This document shows, one piece after another, positions 24,760 to 33,470 of a stretch of 64,000 nt of DNA. The DNA is taken from assembly GCA_028707125.1 (NCBI GenBank), contig JAQTUX010000002.1, positions 310,001-374,000 on the forward strand, in the 5' to 3' direction. The notes beneath the pieces were generated by a model. That model was not told where the DNA came from and did not search any database. It was given only the letters and a program-made list of their open reading frames with translations. The translations under genes and the position numbers were made by a program. The DNA comes from Candidatus Omnitrophota bacterium. Lineage in GTDB: Bacteria; Omnitrophota; Gorgyraeia; Gygaellales; JAQTUX01. The first letter of the stretch is position 1, and each line of letters opens with the position of its first letter.

Positions 24760-25939
24760 CCAGATAGAATGTAGCTCCCTCTGGATTCACATCCAGGTTT
24801 GTTGACCAGACAAAACCCCCTAATATATAGGAAAGGTCTTTGCCCTTCAGGTCTATGGTATATTGCTTCCATTCCGTGCTGAGCATGACCGGGCCTATGC
24901 CGGCGACATCGGAATCGGAATATTCATTACTGACACCGCCTACCTTAAATTCCTCGATCCTCTCGGTGCCCTTCTCGCCGCGCGCCCAGAAGGTAAGCTT
25001 TGTGGCGTTGGAAAGGTCAAAGCCGGCGTCAATAGTGCCCCAGTTGTTAGCGGGGTTAAGCCAGTAAACGCCTACCCAACGCTGCCCCTTGGTCGCCTTG
25101 TTGCTGTAAACCACCTTTATGCAAGTATCCCCGAGGTAGGGGTTTTCCCTGGAATCGTTGACAAGCATTACGTCTTCGGAGCTGTAATCGCCCATGTAAC
25201 CCGAAGGCACAAAATGATTATTCAAAGACGACTTATCGGTATAGACATAAAACGGCATAACCTCCTTATTCCTGGTCTGCGGCTTAATGTTGGGGTCAGC
25301 GACATATTTTATGTCATCAAGATAAAACACAACTCCGTTGGGAGACAGGTCGGTATTGGCAACCCAGCAAAACCCGCCGGCTATAGAGGTGAGGTCCCTG
25401 CCCGCCAGGTTTATGGCGTACTCCTTCCAGGTGTTGGTCAATTCTATGGGGCCTGACTCCACCGTGGCGGAATCAGGATACAGCCCTTTGATCCCGCCGA
25501 CGACAAACTTCTGGATGATCTCGCCGCCCTTCTCGCCGCGCGCCCAGAAGGTAAGCTGGGTCATGCCGGTCAGGTCAAATCCGCCCTTCTTGGTCCCCCA
25601 GTTGTTCGCGGGATTCTGCCAGTAAACGCCTGCCCAACCCTCATTCTCCGGGGCATACGACACCTTTACACAAGTGGTGCCGGAACGCGGGTTATCCATA
25701 CTGTCTTCCACAAGCTTGACTACGCGGCCTATAACGGAGACCGTCTGGTTATCGCCCATATAACCGGAAGGTATGTAATGGTTATCCGGGGAATTTTTGT
25801 CCGCGTAGACATTGAATGTCTTGTAGCTTGCCGCTTCGTCTTTCAGCGCCGCCGCGCCTTCTTCGGCAGCGCGGACTGGATCCGGCGCGGAAACCGAAAC
25901 CGCGAGAAACATAGACAACGCAACTGCTAAAAACTTCAT
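24740..25939 (-). CDS. Secreted protein with two tandem carbohydrate-binding-like repeats
   Basis: The 399-residue protein has a signal peptide ending near VRAAEE and two homologous units of about 175 residues (about 45-215 and 230-399). Each has an (A/T)DK-SS-NH-(I/V)PSGYMGD start, a GVYWxNPANNWGT loop, LTFWARGEKG, and a final TFYLDEIKYE or VFYLDDIKYV strand. This jelly-roll pattern with LTFWARG resembles CBM families that bind beta-glucans (CBM11-like). No catalytic residues are seen. AGGAGG precedes the ATG. It sits between two glycosidase-like genes, so it probably captures the glycan they act on. Confidence 0.75.
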   Translation of the reverse strand: MKFLAVALSMFLAVSVSAPDPVRAAEEGAAALKDEAASYKTFNVYADKNSPDNHYIPSGYMGDNQTVSVIGRVVKLVEDSMDNPRSGTTCVKVSYAPENEGWAGVYWQNPANNWGTKKGGFDLTGMTQLTFWARGEKGGEIIQKFVVGGIKGLYPDSATVESGPIELTNTWKEYAINLAGRDLTSIAGGFCWVANTDLSPNGVVFYLDDIKYVADPNIKPQTRNKEVMPFYVYTDKSSLNNHFVPSGYMGDYSSEDVMLVNDSRENPYLGDTCIKVVYSNKATKGQRWVGVYWLNPANNWGTIDAGFDLSNATKLTFWARGEKGTERIEEFKVGGVSNEYSDSDVAGIGPVMLSTEWKQYTIDLKGKDLSYILGGFVWSTNLDVNPEGATFYLDEIKYE

Positions 25940-25957
25940 ACTGCACCTCCTTTTTTT

Positions 25958-28339
25958 TCAGTGTTTGCTTAAAAGATCCTTGAATTCCCACGGCTCATCC
26001 CTAAGCCATGAGTCCCTGTATAGAAAATAACTCTTCCTTAAATGCCGAAGGAACGGGCTTAACGCCCCGCTGCCCTGTCCGCAGACGCCCAGCCATTCCT
26101 CATGCATATACCCGTCGGGGAACGGCCCGGTGAACAGGCCCTGCCTGTCGTGGATGAACGGCTCGTATGCCTTCCACCATTCATCCAGCCATTCAAATAC
26201 GATGCCGCCCAGAGAGTTGCCCGCGCCCTCGCTGAATGCCGTATTGTTTTCTATGTCCTGCCAGCAGCCCCTGTGATACTCCGCCTGAAGCCCTTCGGCG
26301 TCACTAAGCGATCTGCCTTTGGCGTACGCGGGGCAGCCGTATTCACTGATAAATGCCGGCTTATCGGCGAGCTCCTTAACGGCGCTCCATAGAGAACCAA
26401 AACCGTAACTGCCCCTGTAGGCGTTGGCGGAAAATATATCTATATCCGCGGCATATTTGGCGAACGCGTCAAGGAATAAGGTATCGCCGTTGCAGAGCGC
26501 TACGGGATGATCCGCGTCCATGGATTTTATCATTAACGCCGCCTCATTGGCGAACTGAAAGAATGCCTTAGGGTTTTTGTCCGCGTTGCAGGCAACGCCG
26601 TAAACATTTTCGTTGCCCAGAAGCCACATCAACACATACGGCTCGTCCTTGAATTCCTCTACCATACGGCGCACGGACGCGAGCATATTCTTTTTATGCT
26701 CGGGGTTTGCGTAATCCGTGCCCTTCGCCCATTCGGCGTTGGAGCCGATAGCGTACTTGCCCAGAAAATCGCCTATTATGACCCGTATGCCGTACCTGTT
26801 ATACATATCGCGCAGCAGCTCTTTGCTTATCTTTAAAGGATGGTGATAGAGCCGTATCGTATTCACCCCCATTTCTTTCATCAGCTGAAAATCCCCCACA
26901 GCCGGCTCTCCCGCGTCCTGCTTGTTATTACCGTTTTCGTCCACAAACGAATCATACGGCCCGTCTATCCTGCCGTTTTTGTCGGAATCCTCCGTCATCC
27001 AGTTGCCCAATGTGCCTTCATCAGGCGACTGGCCGACCCTGGTCGGGGCATAAGTTATGCCTTTGATCATATAAGGGCTGCCATCCACAAGAAGCTGCCA
27101 ATGGCTGTTCTGGTATTGGACCAGGCGCACCTTGCCCTTGCCCAGAGCCCTGCTTACGCCGATGTCTTTGGCGGATTTCCTGGAAAATATCTTATCGGTG
27201 AGATTGACCTTTATAAACCTGCCGGGGTCTGTAATGACGATATCGTTGCTTATGTCGTTATCAAAACCGTTCAATATTTTTATATACGCCCCTTCTAAAC
27301 GCAGGTTCAGATCGGGGTTGCCGCGCAGAATGGATTCTATTTTGGCAAGGGCGGTCTGGCCCACGTACCATGGCGTATGCCAATATGTCCAGCCGTAACT
27401 GCCGGGAAAATGCACCGCTATCGCGTGGTAGGCCTTTAACGCGTGTTTGATCAAACCTGATTTTTCCAGCAATTCCCCGATATAAAACAATTTAACCCCT
27501 GCCGGCTCAGCGGCGATTATCCAGTTGAAAAACGCGGTCTGCAGATCCGGGCTGTTCATATATTGCCAGTGCAGGCCCTGCTTGACCTTGCCCTCTTTTA
27601 CGGCTGTTATGAATCTCTGGTCAAAACGGTGGGAAGACGTATTCGGGTGTATGCCTTCCCCGGCGGCCATGCTCAGGCCTTCCTGATCCTTTACAATGTA
27701 CTTATAATCCCTTGTGCCCGCCCCCTTGAACTCTCCGTATTTCTCGTAATCAACAACATCCGCTCCGGGGTCATGAAGCGCTATAGGGATCAGATTCTCC
27801 CGCGATGCCTCCTCGCCCTCCTCCCCTGTGTCGCCCCTTATTATCTTGTTGATCTTGGTTATGCTGTCCCGCGCCTTCTCAGTCACGCTCCAGAACCATC
27901 CGCGGGGGTCCCATCCCCAGGCATACTTGTATTTATCCAGAACGATGTTAAGCGCGGCCTTGGCCTTTTCCCACTCCTGATCGCGCATATGGACCTCGCC
28001 CTGTATAAAATAAGCCACTGCCACATCGTTGAGCTCCTGCAGGCCTGGCGTGCCTTCCTTCGGCATGGCATTGAGCGATGACTGCTGCTCCTGCGCCTGC
28101 TTCGCGTAAAGCTCTATGCATTGACCGGTGTATTCCAATGTCTTCTCCGCGTCGCGCTTTCCGTGCGCCTCCCAGGATTTTTCTATAAGATCTTTGGAGG
28201 TCAAGACTGCATCCTGGGCAAAACATGTTAGCGAAAAATGCAAAACGAAAAACGTAAAACCAAAGTTTAAAACTAAAAACTTTAAATTTTGCGCTTTAAC
28301 TTTTCGCTTTTCGCTTTTCGCTTTTCGCTTATCTCTCAT
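25958..28339 (-). CDS. Exported TPR plus glycosidase-like TIM-barrel protein
   Basis: The 793-residue protein has a signal peptide of about 41 residues, encoded almost wholly by heptamer array d. Helical TPR-like repeats follow (about 45-400). A C-terminal barrel related to the lipoprotein at 23482-24759 comes next, with IKGITYAPTRVG, acid/base Glu in WLLGNEN, nucleophile Glu in FISEYG and FEWLDEWWK. A calcium-loop-like stretch (DKNGRIDGPYD and DENGNNKQDAGE) sits in the first barrel loop. The start overlaps the permease stop (ATGA). Paralogous barrels separated by one gene suggest duplication. Substrate unknown. Confidence 0.8.
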   Translation of the reverse strand: MRDKRKAKSEKRKVKAQNLKFLVLNFGFTFFVLHFSLTCFAQDAVLTSKDLIEKSWEAHGKRDAEKTLEYTGQCIELYAKQAQEQQSSLNAMPKEGTPGLQELNDVAVAYFIQGEVHMRDQEWEKAKAALNIVLDKYKYAWGWDPRGWFWSVTEKARDSITKINKIIRGDTGEEGEEASRENLIPIALHDPGADVVDYEKYGEFKGAGTRDYKYIVKDQEGLSMAAGEGIHPNTSSHRFDQRFITAVKEGKVKQGLHWQYMNSPDLQTAFFNWIIAAEPAGVKLFYIGELLEKSGLIKHALKAYHAIAVHFPGSYGWTYWHTPWYVGQTALAKIESILRGNPDLNLRLEGAYIKILNGFDNDISNDIVITDPGRFIKVNLTDKIFSRKSAKDIGVSRALGKGKVRLVQYQNSHWQLLVDGSPYMIKGITYAPTRVGQSPDEGTLGNWMTEDSDKNGRIDGPYDSFVDENGNNKQDAGEPAVGDFQLMKEMGVNTIRLYHHPLKISKELLRDMYNRYGIRVIIGDFLGKYAIGSNAEWAKGTDYANPEHKKNMLASVRRMVEEFKDEPYVLMWLLGNENVYGVACNADKNPKAFFQFANEAALMIKSMDADHPVALCNGDTLFLDAFAKYAADIDIFSANAYRGSYGFGSLWSAVKELADKPAFISEYGCPAYAKGRSLSDAEGLQAEYHRGCWQDIENNTAFSEGAGNSLGGIVFEWLDEWWKAYEPFIHDRQGLFTGPFPDGYMHEEWLGVCGQGSGALSPFLRHLRKSYFLYRDSWLRDEPWEFKDLLSKH
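28229..28331. repeat. Heptamer inverted-repeat array d (AGCGAAA units) inside a gene start
   Basis: The right arm read on the minus strand has four AGCGAAA units followed by AGTTAAA and GCGCAAA. The left arm read on the plus strand has AGCGAAA, AACGAAA, AACGTAA and related units. The array spans codons 3 to about 37 of the 25958-28339 gene and encodes its Lys/Arg-rich n-region and Phe/Leu-rich h-region. Confidence 0.78.
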
Positions 28340-29184
28340 CCTGCCACCGCTCCCTGAGTAGCTCCCTTAACGATATATTTCTGCATAAAGATATACACCA
28401 GTATTATAGGTAAGGCGGTTATGGTCAAGCCCGCCATCAAAAGCGGATAGCGCGTAAGAAACTCTCCCTGAAAAGTAGTCAGGGCTACCTGCAAAGGCAT
28501 AAACGCCTTGCTGTCAAAAATGATCAAGGCGAGGATATATTCATTCCAGACGTTAAGGGCGTTGAATACCACCACCACCGCGAGTATCGGCCTTGCCAAA
28601 GGCAGCGCCACATGCCACCATATGCCGAATTTAGAACACCCGTCCATGCGCGCGGCATCCTCCAGCTCAGGCGGCATCCTGTCAAAGAATGTCTTGAGCA
28701 GAAATATGCTGGTTGAAAGCCCCACGTTTATCATGCACAGGACATAACCCAGCGGGGTATTCCTCAGGTGCAGCTTATTTAACAATACGTAAAGCGGGAC
28801 AAATCCTCCCGGAACAGGGATCATCATCGCCGCCATGAACATCATGAACAGCAACGCCCTGCCGCGAAAACGCAGGCGCGAAAAGGCGTATGCCGCCATT
28901 GAAGCGACCAGTATTATGCCGATGACAACGGAAGCGGTATAGAATATGCTGTTTAAGAAATACCTGCCGAAGCCCCCCTCTTTCCAGGCAAGATAATAAT
29001 TCTCAAAATGGGGCTCTTTGGGTATCAGCGAGGTGTCGGTGAATATTGTCTCCTGCGTCTTAAGGCTTGATGATACCATCCAGGCAAGGGGGAATACGCA
29101 GCTGACCGCGACCGTGATCAGCAGGATATGGATAAGCGTATTTATCGTTACATTCTTTGCCCTGTAATATGACCTGGCCTTCAT
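28336..29184 (-). CDS. ABC sugar transporter permease, MalG/CUT1 type
   Basis: A 282-residue inner-membrane permease with six predicted helices. The EAA loop, which docks the ATPase, reads EDAARMDGCSKFGIWWHVALPLARP. It pairs with the MalF-type permease four bases upstream and the solute-binding protein at the head of the cluster. No ATPase gene is present locally, so a shared MsmK/MalK-like subunit elsewhere is expected. Confidence 0.94.
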   Translation of the reverse strand: MKARSYYRAKNVTINTLIHILLITVAVSCVFPLAWMVSSSLKTQETIFTDTSLIPKEPHFENYYLAWKEGGFGRYFLNSIFYTASVVIGIILVASMAAYAFSRLRFRGRALLFMMFMAAMMIPVPGGFVPLYVLLNKLHLRNTPLGYVLCMINVGLSTSIFLLKTFFDRMPPELEDAARMDGCSKFGIWWHVALPLARPILAVVVVFNALNVWNEYILALIIFDSKAFMPLQVALTTFQGEFLTRYPLLMAGLTITALPIILVYIFMQKYIVKGATQGAVAG

Positions 29185-29188
29185 TGGG

Positions 29189-30067
29189 TCAAACCTTCCT
29201 CGCTTTGGAGAAACGGTACTGCACGAATGAAACAGCGACTAAGATCGCGCCGAACGTGATGCCCTGCGCGCAGGCATAGCCGAAACGGGATGAGGCGCGC
29301 ATTGAATTCAGTATCCTCAAGACCGGGACCGAGGTGTAACCGGCGAACTCCCCTCCCACTAAACCTATGATCAAGGCAAAGGCCTGCATCGTGCCTAAAA
29401 TAGTAAGGATGGAGACCAATACGGCCACCGGTATCATAAGCGGCAGTGTGATGCTCTTAAACGACTCCCAGGCGCCTGCCCCGTCCACGCGCGCGGCCTC
29501 ATAAAGCCGGCGCGGTATGGTCTGAAGTCCCGCTAAGAATATCAGAAAACCCCAGCCAAATCCCTTCCAGCAATGCACAATGGCAACGGTAGTCAGGGCG
29601 GTCTTCGGGTCTGAAAGCCAGTTGTTCACAAGCTGCGTCAGCCCCGCGCCTGTCAGGGCGCGGTTAACAAGGTTTGCCCCGCCTACATCATTAATGATGA
29701 AGCGCCAGACCATGCCTACGACGATCTCGGAGAGGACGGGCGGGATAAAGAATATCAACCTGTAAAAATTCTTCATCCTGATCTCGCGGTCACAGGCCCA
29801 TGCCAGTAAAAATGCCAGCGCGTTTTGAAAGGTAAGCGCGATCAGGGTGATATAGCCGGCGTTACGCATTGACTGCCACCAGGCCTTATCCGCCATGATC
29901 TCCTTGAAATTGCCCAGGCCGACGAAAACCTTGGCAGGCAGTATCCCGTCCCACTCATACATCCCTAAATGAAAAACCCATAAAAACGGAACGACATAGA
30001 AGACCGCGAAGATAGCCGCCGCCGGTAATACGAACGCGTAATTTTCCAGTATATCTTTGGCCTTCAC
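29189..30067 (-). CDS. ABC sugar transporter permease, MalF/CUT1 type
   Basis: A 292-residue permease, the heterodimer partner of the MalG-type protein. The EAA loop reads YEAARVDGAGAWESFKSITLPLM, and FYVVPFLWVFHLGMYEWDG marks the N-terminal helix. It begins with GTG at 30067, two bases after the MFS gene ends, so the transporters are made from one message. Confidence 0.94.
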   Translation of the reverse strand: MKAKDILENYAFVLPAAAIFAVFYVVPFLWVFHLGMYEWDGILPAKVFVGLGNFKEIMADKAWWQSMRNAGYITLIALTFQNALAFLLAWACDREIRMKNFYRLIFFIPPVLSEIVVGMVWRFIINDVGGANLVNRALTGAGLTQLVNNWLSDPKTALTTVAIVHCWKGFGWGFLIFLAGLQTIPRRLYEAARVDGAGAWESFKSITLPLMIPVAVLVSILTILGTMQAFALIIGLVGGEFAGYTSVPVLRILNSMRASSRFGYACAQGITFGAILVAVSFVQYRFSKARKV

Positions 30068-30068
30068 T

Positions 30069-31577
30069 TTATTCTTTCCTTCTCTCCCCTTTTCGCCTTT
30101 CCTCTGCCAGCCTCAGCGCTTCCTGCGCCTCTTCTTTTCGCCTTTCCTCCCTGCGCCTCTCCAGATGCCGGCGATTCTCATACGCGTGATGCTCGGAGAG
30201 GGGGAATGTCGCGAGTATGAAAATGGCGATCAGCGTGGTCACGATGGGAATACCGATATCAAAAAGCCTCATATACAATAACGCCCGGGCTGTCTGGTTG
30301 GCCCCTAACGCGATATTGAAACCGCTGGCATTTATCAGGAACCCGGAAATAAGCGATGAAACCGCCAGCCCCAGTTTCACCATCCACCAGTACACCGCGC
30401 TGTACATCCCCTCTCTACGGGTATTGGTATTGCACTCATCAAGGTCGCACACATCGGCGACCATTGAGCTCACCAGAGTAAACAGCGAGCCCAGGCCGAA
30501 TGCTATGAACGGAGCGGCGATGAGCAGCAAATACGGATGCTGGGGGTTATATCCTATCCATTTCAAGGCGTAGCCGATGATCGAAAGGGAAAGAGTGATC
30601 AGAATGGCTTTTTTCTTTCCGATCATGGTAGAGAGCTTCGTCGCTATGAGGATAACACAGAAGGTGCAGATGGAACTGAACGATCCGAACCAGCCCAAAA
30701 GCGTGCCGCCCTTGGAATAATCGCCGCCATACACATAGAAGAAAATAACATAGGCCGAAAATGCGGAGGCGAGCATGAATCCGTTAAAGATCAGGAATGT
30801 AGCCGCGCAAAGTTTTACAAATGGGCCGCATTTAAAGGTGTCCGAGAAACCGCTGAAGAAATGCTTGGTAACATTCCAGGGGCCCTTCCCTCTTTTGGGT
30901 TTCGGCAAATTCGCGAAACGCTCTTTGTTGAAAATAGCCGGGAGCATGCCGCCAATGGCGATAAAGATACCGATCACTATCGCCAGGACGCGCGCGCCAT
31001 GGGTTAAATCCTGGAACATATTCTTGTTTTGCATGATCTTGAACAACCAGGGGGCGACCACCCAGGCAAATTGGGCGACGAAATTGCTGGCTCCCTGCAG
31101 GCGCGTGCGTTCATGATAATCGGGCGTCATTTCATAACCCAGCGCGATCCAGGGAATGGAAAAACAGGTAAATCCGAGGAAAAAGAGGATCTGAAACAAT
31201 AAGAAATACCAGAAATAGTACATTTCGCTGTGCCCCTGATGAAGCTGGAACATCAACGCGTAGAAAAGCCCGCCGGAAATAGCCCCAAGGAATATAATGG
31301 GCTTGCGGCGGCCCCAGGGTGTGCGGATGTTATCCGAAATGTAGCCGGTAATAGGATCTGTTATGGCGTCAAAAATACGCGGGATAAAACCCACAAGGCC
31401 GACTAAAGCCGGATTTACCCCTAATCCGAGATTCAAAACAATGACCATCGCCCCAAGAGCGGCGGCCTGAAAACTGTTGACGAACCCTCCTATGCTGTAT
31501 ATGGCTTTTTGAAAAAGAGGAACGCGGTCTTCGCGCGCCGTTACGCGGTGTTTCGGTTGGCTGGCTGCTTCTTCCAT
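30069..31577 (-). CDS. GPH-family sugar:cation symporter (MFS, MelB-like) with charged tail
   Basis: The 502-residue transporter has 12 predicted helices. The GPH signature is visible in DAITDPITGYISDNIRTPWGRRKPIIF and the second-half motif in ADVCDLDECNTNTRREGMYSA. The last ~40 residues are an Arg/Glu-rich cytoplasmic helix (ENRRHLERRREERRKEE), longer than usual for the family. It lies between the ABC solute-binding protein and the ABC permeases, an unusual insertion that gives the locus two uptake routes. Confidence 0.92.
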   Translation of the reverse strand: MEEAASQPKHRVTAREDRVPLFQKAIYSIGGFVNSFQAAALGAMVIVLNLGLGVNPALVGLVGFIPRIFDAITDPITGYISDNIRTPWGRRKPIIFLGAISGGLFYALMFQLHQGHSEMYYFWYFLLFQILFFLGFTCFSIPWIALGYEMTPDYHERTRLQGASNFVAQFAWVVAPWLFKIMQNKNMFQDLTHGARVLAIVIGIFIAIGGMLPAIFNKERFANLPKPKRGKGPWNVTKHFFSGFSDTFKCGPFVKLCAATFLIFNGFMLASAFSAYVIFFYVYGGDYSKGGTLLGWFGSFSSICTFCVILIATKLSTMIGKKKAILITLSLSIIGYALKWIGYNPQHPYLLLIAAPFIAFGLGSLFTLVSSMVADVCDLDECNTNTRREGMYSAVYWWMVKLGLAVSSLISGFLINASGFNIALGANQTARALLYMRLFDIGIPIVTTLIAIFILATFPLSEHHAYENRRHLERRREERRKEEAQEALRLAEERRKGERRKE

Positions 31578-31601
31578 TAACTGCTCCTTTCTTATTGGCG
31601 C

Positions 31602-32915
31602 CTATTTCCGCTCGCGTGCCATTTCCCGCTCTTTAACCGCCTGGGTTTCGGCCGCTGCCTGTTCAGGGGTTTTCCTGCCTAAGATGATCGCCTGGATCCC
31701 TTTGCTCCGGGCCTCGATCACCATTGAAAACTCCGATACGTCCCAGGCGGCGGGATGAGCCGCCTGATCCATGCCCCGGGCAAACATCGCGTTGATCTCG
31801 GGCATTTTTGAGGCGCTCTGCCTGTTCGCCGGCAGGTTGTTAGTAGCGCCGGATAAATAGGCCTGCTGCTGATCATCGGTAAGCCACCGCAGGAACTTTA
31901 CCGCTTCTTCTTTATTCCTGGAACGGGCGTTGACCATAAACGAAGACCCTGCCCCGCCCCAGACAGCCATAGGGTGCTGATCACTGACAACAGGCGGCAG
32001 CATTGCCGCGTAATCAAGGACGGGATTCATACTTTTATAAACGTTCACGCACCATGAGCCGTTAAAGGCGGATACCGCCTTCTCGGTGGCAAAAAGCTGC
32101 TCAGCGGTCTTATTCACCATAGTCACGATCCCTGTAGCCAAAATACCGGAATCCCGCATCTCCTTGAAAAGCGCGAACACCTTGAGCCAATCAGGGTCGG
32201 TATAAGGGACTTCCCCGCGTATCGTTGCCAGCACCTTATCCTTGCCCATAATATTAAGGGCATAATTATTGGCAAAACAGTCGATCATCCACACCTCAAC
32301 CCAGCCGGAGACAAAACCTTGCACGCCTTTATCTTTAAACCCGGATGAAGACAGTTTAGCGCCTATATTCAGAAACTCCTGAAACGTATCGGGAGGTTTA
32401 ACCCCTAATTCCTTAAGCAGCTTCCTGTTATACACCATCTGGATAGTCATAATGTCTATGGGCACCCCGTAGATGCCCGCGGCCACTCCATAGGCATTGC
32501 CGTATCTGAATTCGTTGACCTCCAGCGCCTTCTCATAGAAACCGTTTCTCCAGGAGGCGTTATTCTCGTCCATGTAAGGCGTAAGCTCAAGAATGTGGCC
32601 CGCCTTAATAAAAGAGGCGAAATCTCTCTTTTCGCCTAATATCCCGAATATATCGGGAAGGTTTACCCCTTGCGCCGCGGCGCGCACCTTCTGGGAATAC
32701 GCGTCTGAGGGGGCGTATAATTCAAATGCCACTTTGATGCCCGTCTGCGCCTCATATCTCTTTGCCAGCTCCTCAAACACCGGCTTCCTGTCGGTCATCC
32801 AGTGCCAGACCGTCAGGGATCTGCCTTCCTGCTTCTTAACAGAGCAGCCCCAGGAACAAAAAACGGCCGCCAACGCTAAAATAGACAAAAAAATCCCTGT
32901 TTTACATCTTCGCAT
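31602..32915 (-). CDS. ABC sugar-binding protein (family 1)
   Basis: About 437 residues from the ATG at 32915, which has AGAGG at suitable distance; an ATG nine bases upstream is too close to it. The signal sequence ends in a Cys-containing segment (FCSWGCSVKK), probably but not ideally a lipobox. The body has LTVWHWMTDRKP, GIKVAFELYAPS, GSWCVNVYKS and AVWGGAGSSFMVN, typical of MalE/UgpB-like proteins. First gene after the promoter at 32966-32994; captures an oligosaccharide for the CUT1 permeases. Confidence 0.93.
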   Translation of the reverse strand: MRRCKTGIFLSILALAAVFCSWGCSVKKQEGRSLTVWHWMTDRKPVFEELAKRYEAQTGIKVAFELYAPSDAYSQKVRAAAQGVNLPDIFGILGEKRDFASFIKAGHILELTPYMDENNASWRNGFYEKALEVNEFRYGNAYGVAAGIYGVPIDIMTIQMVYNRKLLKELGVKPPDTFQEFLNIGAKLSSSGFKDKGVQGFVSGWVEVWMIDCFANNYALNIMGKDKVLATIRGEVPYTDPDWLKVFALFKEMRDSGILATGIVTMVNKTAEQLFATEKAVSAFNGSWCVNVYKSMNPVLDYAAMLPPVVSDQHPMAVWGGAGSSFMVNARSRNKEEAVKFLRWLTDDQQQAYLSGATNNLPANRQSASKMPEINAMFARGMDQAAHPAAWDVSEFSMVIEARSKGIQAIILGRKTPEQAAAETQAVKEREMARERK

Positions 32916-32965
32916 CCAAATCATCCTCTTCTGACCCTTGATTTACGGCTGGAAATCAGACCTCA

Positions 32966-32994
32966 ATTTTATTATCTATTGGCAGCTGTGTCAA
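32966..32994 (-). promoter_or_regulatory. Near-consensus sigma70 promoter of the sugar operon
   Basis: A perfect TTGACA (32989-32994), a 17-bp spacer and TAAAAT (32966-32971) on the minus strand. It lies 51 bp upstream of the solute-binding protein start. No clear LacI dyad was identified by eye. Confidence 0.8.
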
Positions 32995-33005
32995 GTTAAA
33001 ATACC

Positions 33006-33368
33006 TTAATTAATCCCCGCCCACCAGTTCCTGGCCAGCTCATCCCTGTGGTTTTCCCGCACATAGAGGAATATCTTCTCCCTGTCAAGGTCGCCTAACT
33101 TGGTAAACCTCAGGCCCCGCTGCTTGTTGAAGACCTCATCCCTGCCCCAGACGACCTTTGCCTCGGCCACAATGGGTTCAAGATAAGGGAATGCAACGAT
33201 CATTTCAACATCGCTGCCCACAGGCAGATCATCCCGGCAGGCGATACGGCAGCCGCCGAAACTCAAGTCCTCGAGGCGGCATTGCCTGCGCTCATCTGAC
33301 CCGGGCAGGCAAAATTGCGCTTCCTTCGCCTCGAGCTCCCACCTCGCGCTCCTTCTTCTTTCCCGCAT
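33006..33368 (-). CDS. PilZ-domain protein (c-di-GMP receptor type)
   Basis: A 120-residue stand-alone PilZ domain. The c-di-GMP motifs are intact: an RxxxR at Arg5-Arg9 (RRSAR) and DxSxxG at Asp34-Gly39 (DLSFGG), followed by a beta barrel ending in GLRFTKL. It starts at ATG 33368, about ten bases after an AAAGGAG Shine-Dalgarno. It is the first gene after the giant reading frame (102 bp gap), and it may be cotranscribed with it. Partner unknown. Confidence 0.9.
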   Translation of the reverse strand: MRERRRSARWELEAKEAQFCLPGSDERRQCRLEDLSFGGCRIACRDDLPVGSDVEMIVAFPYLEPIVAEAKVVWGRDEVFNKQRGLRFTKLGDLDREKIFLYVRENHRDELARNWWAGIN

Positions 33369-33390
33369 ACGGCATCATCTCCTTTTGGCC

Positions 33391-33408
33391 CTGCCTGAAT
33401 ACAGGCAG
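33391..33408. other. Perfect 7-bp hairpin between the giant gene and the PilZ gene
   Basis: CTGCCTG-AATA-CAGGCAG. There is no T tract on the minus-strand downstream side; the PilZ Shine-Dalgarno follows instead. It could modulate PilZ translation or stabilise the end of the long transcript. Confidence 0.45.
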
Positions 33409-33470
33409 TGAATATTCTTGTTAATTATATATCTTTAGTAACCGCCTCTCAAGCGAAACTTATTATCCGT

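Noticed and set aside
33391-33408. Rho-independent terminator for the giant gene
   Set aside because: The stem is perfect but only 7 bp, and the minus-strand side continues GGCCAAAAGGAG, which is the PilZ ribosome binding region, without a T tract.
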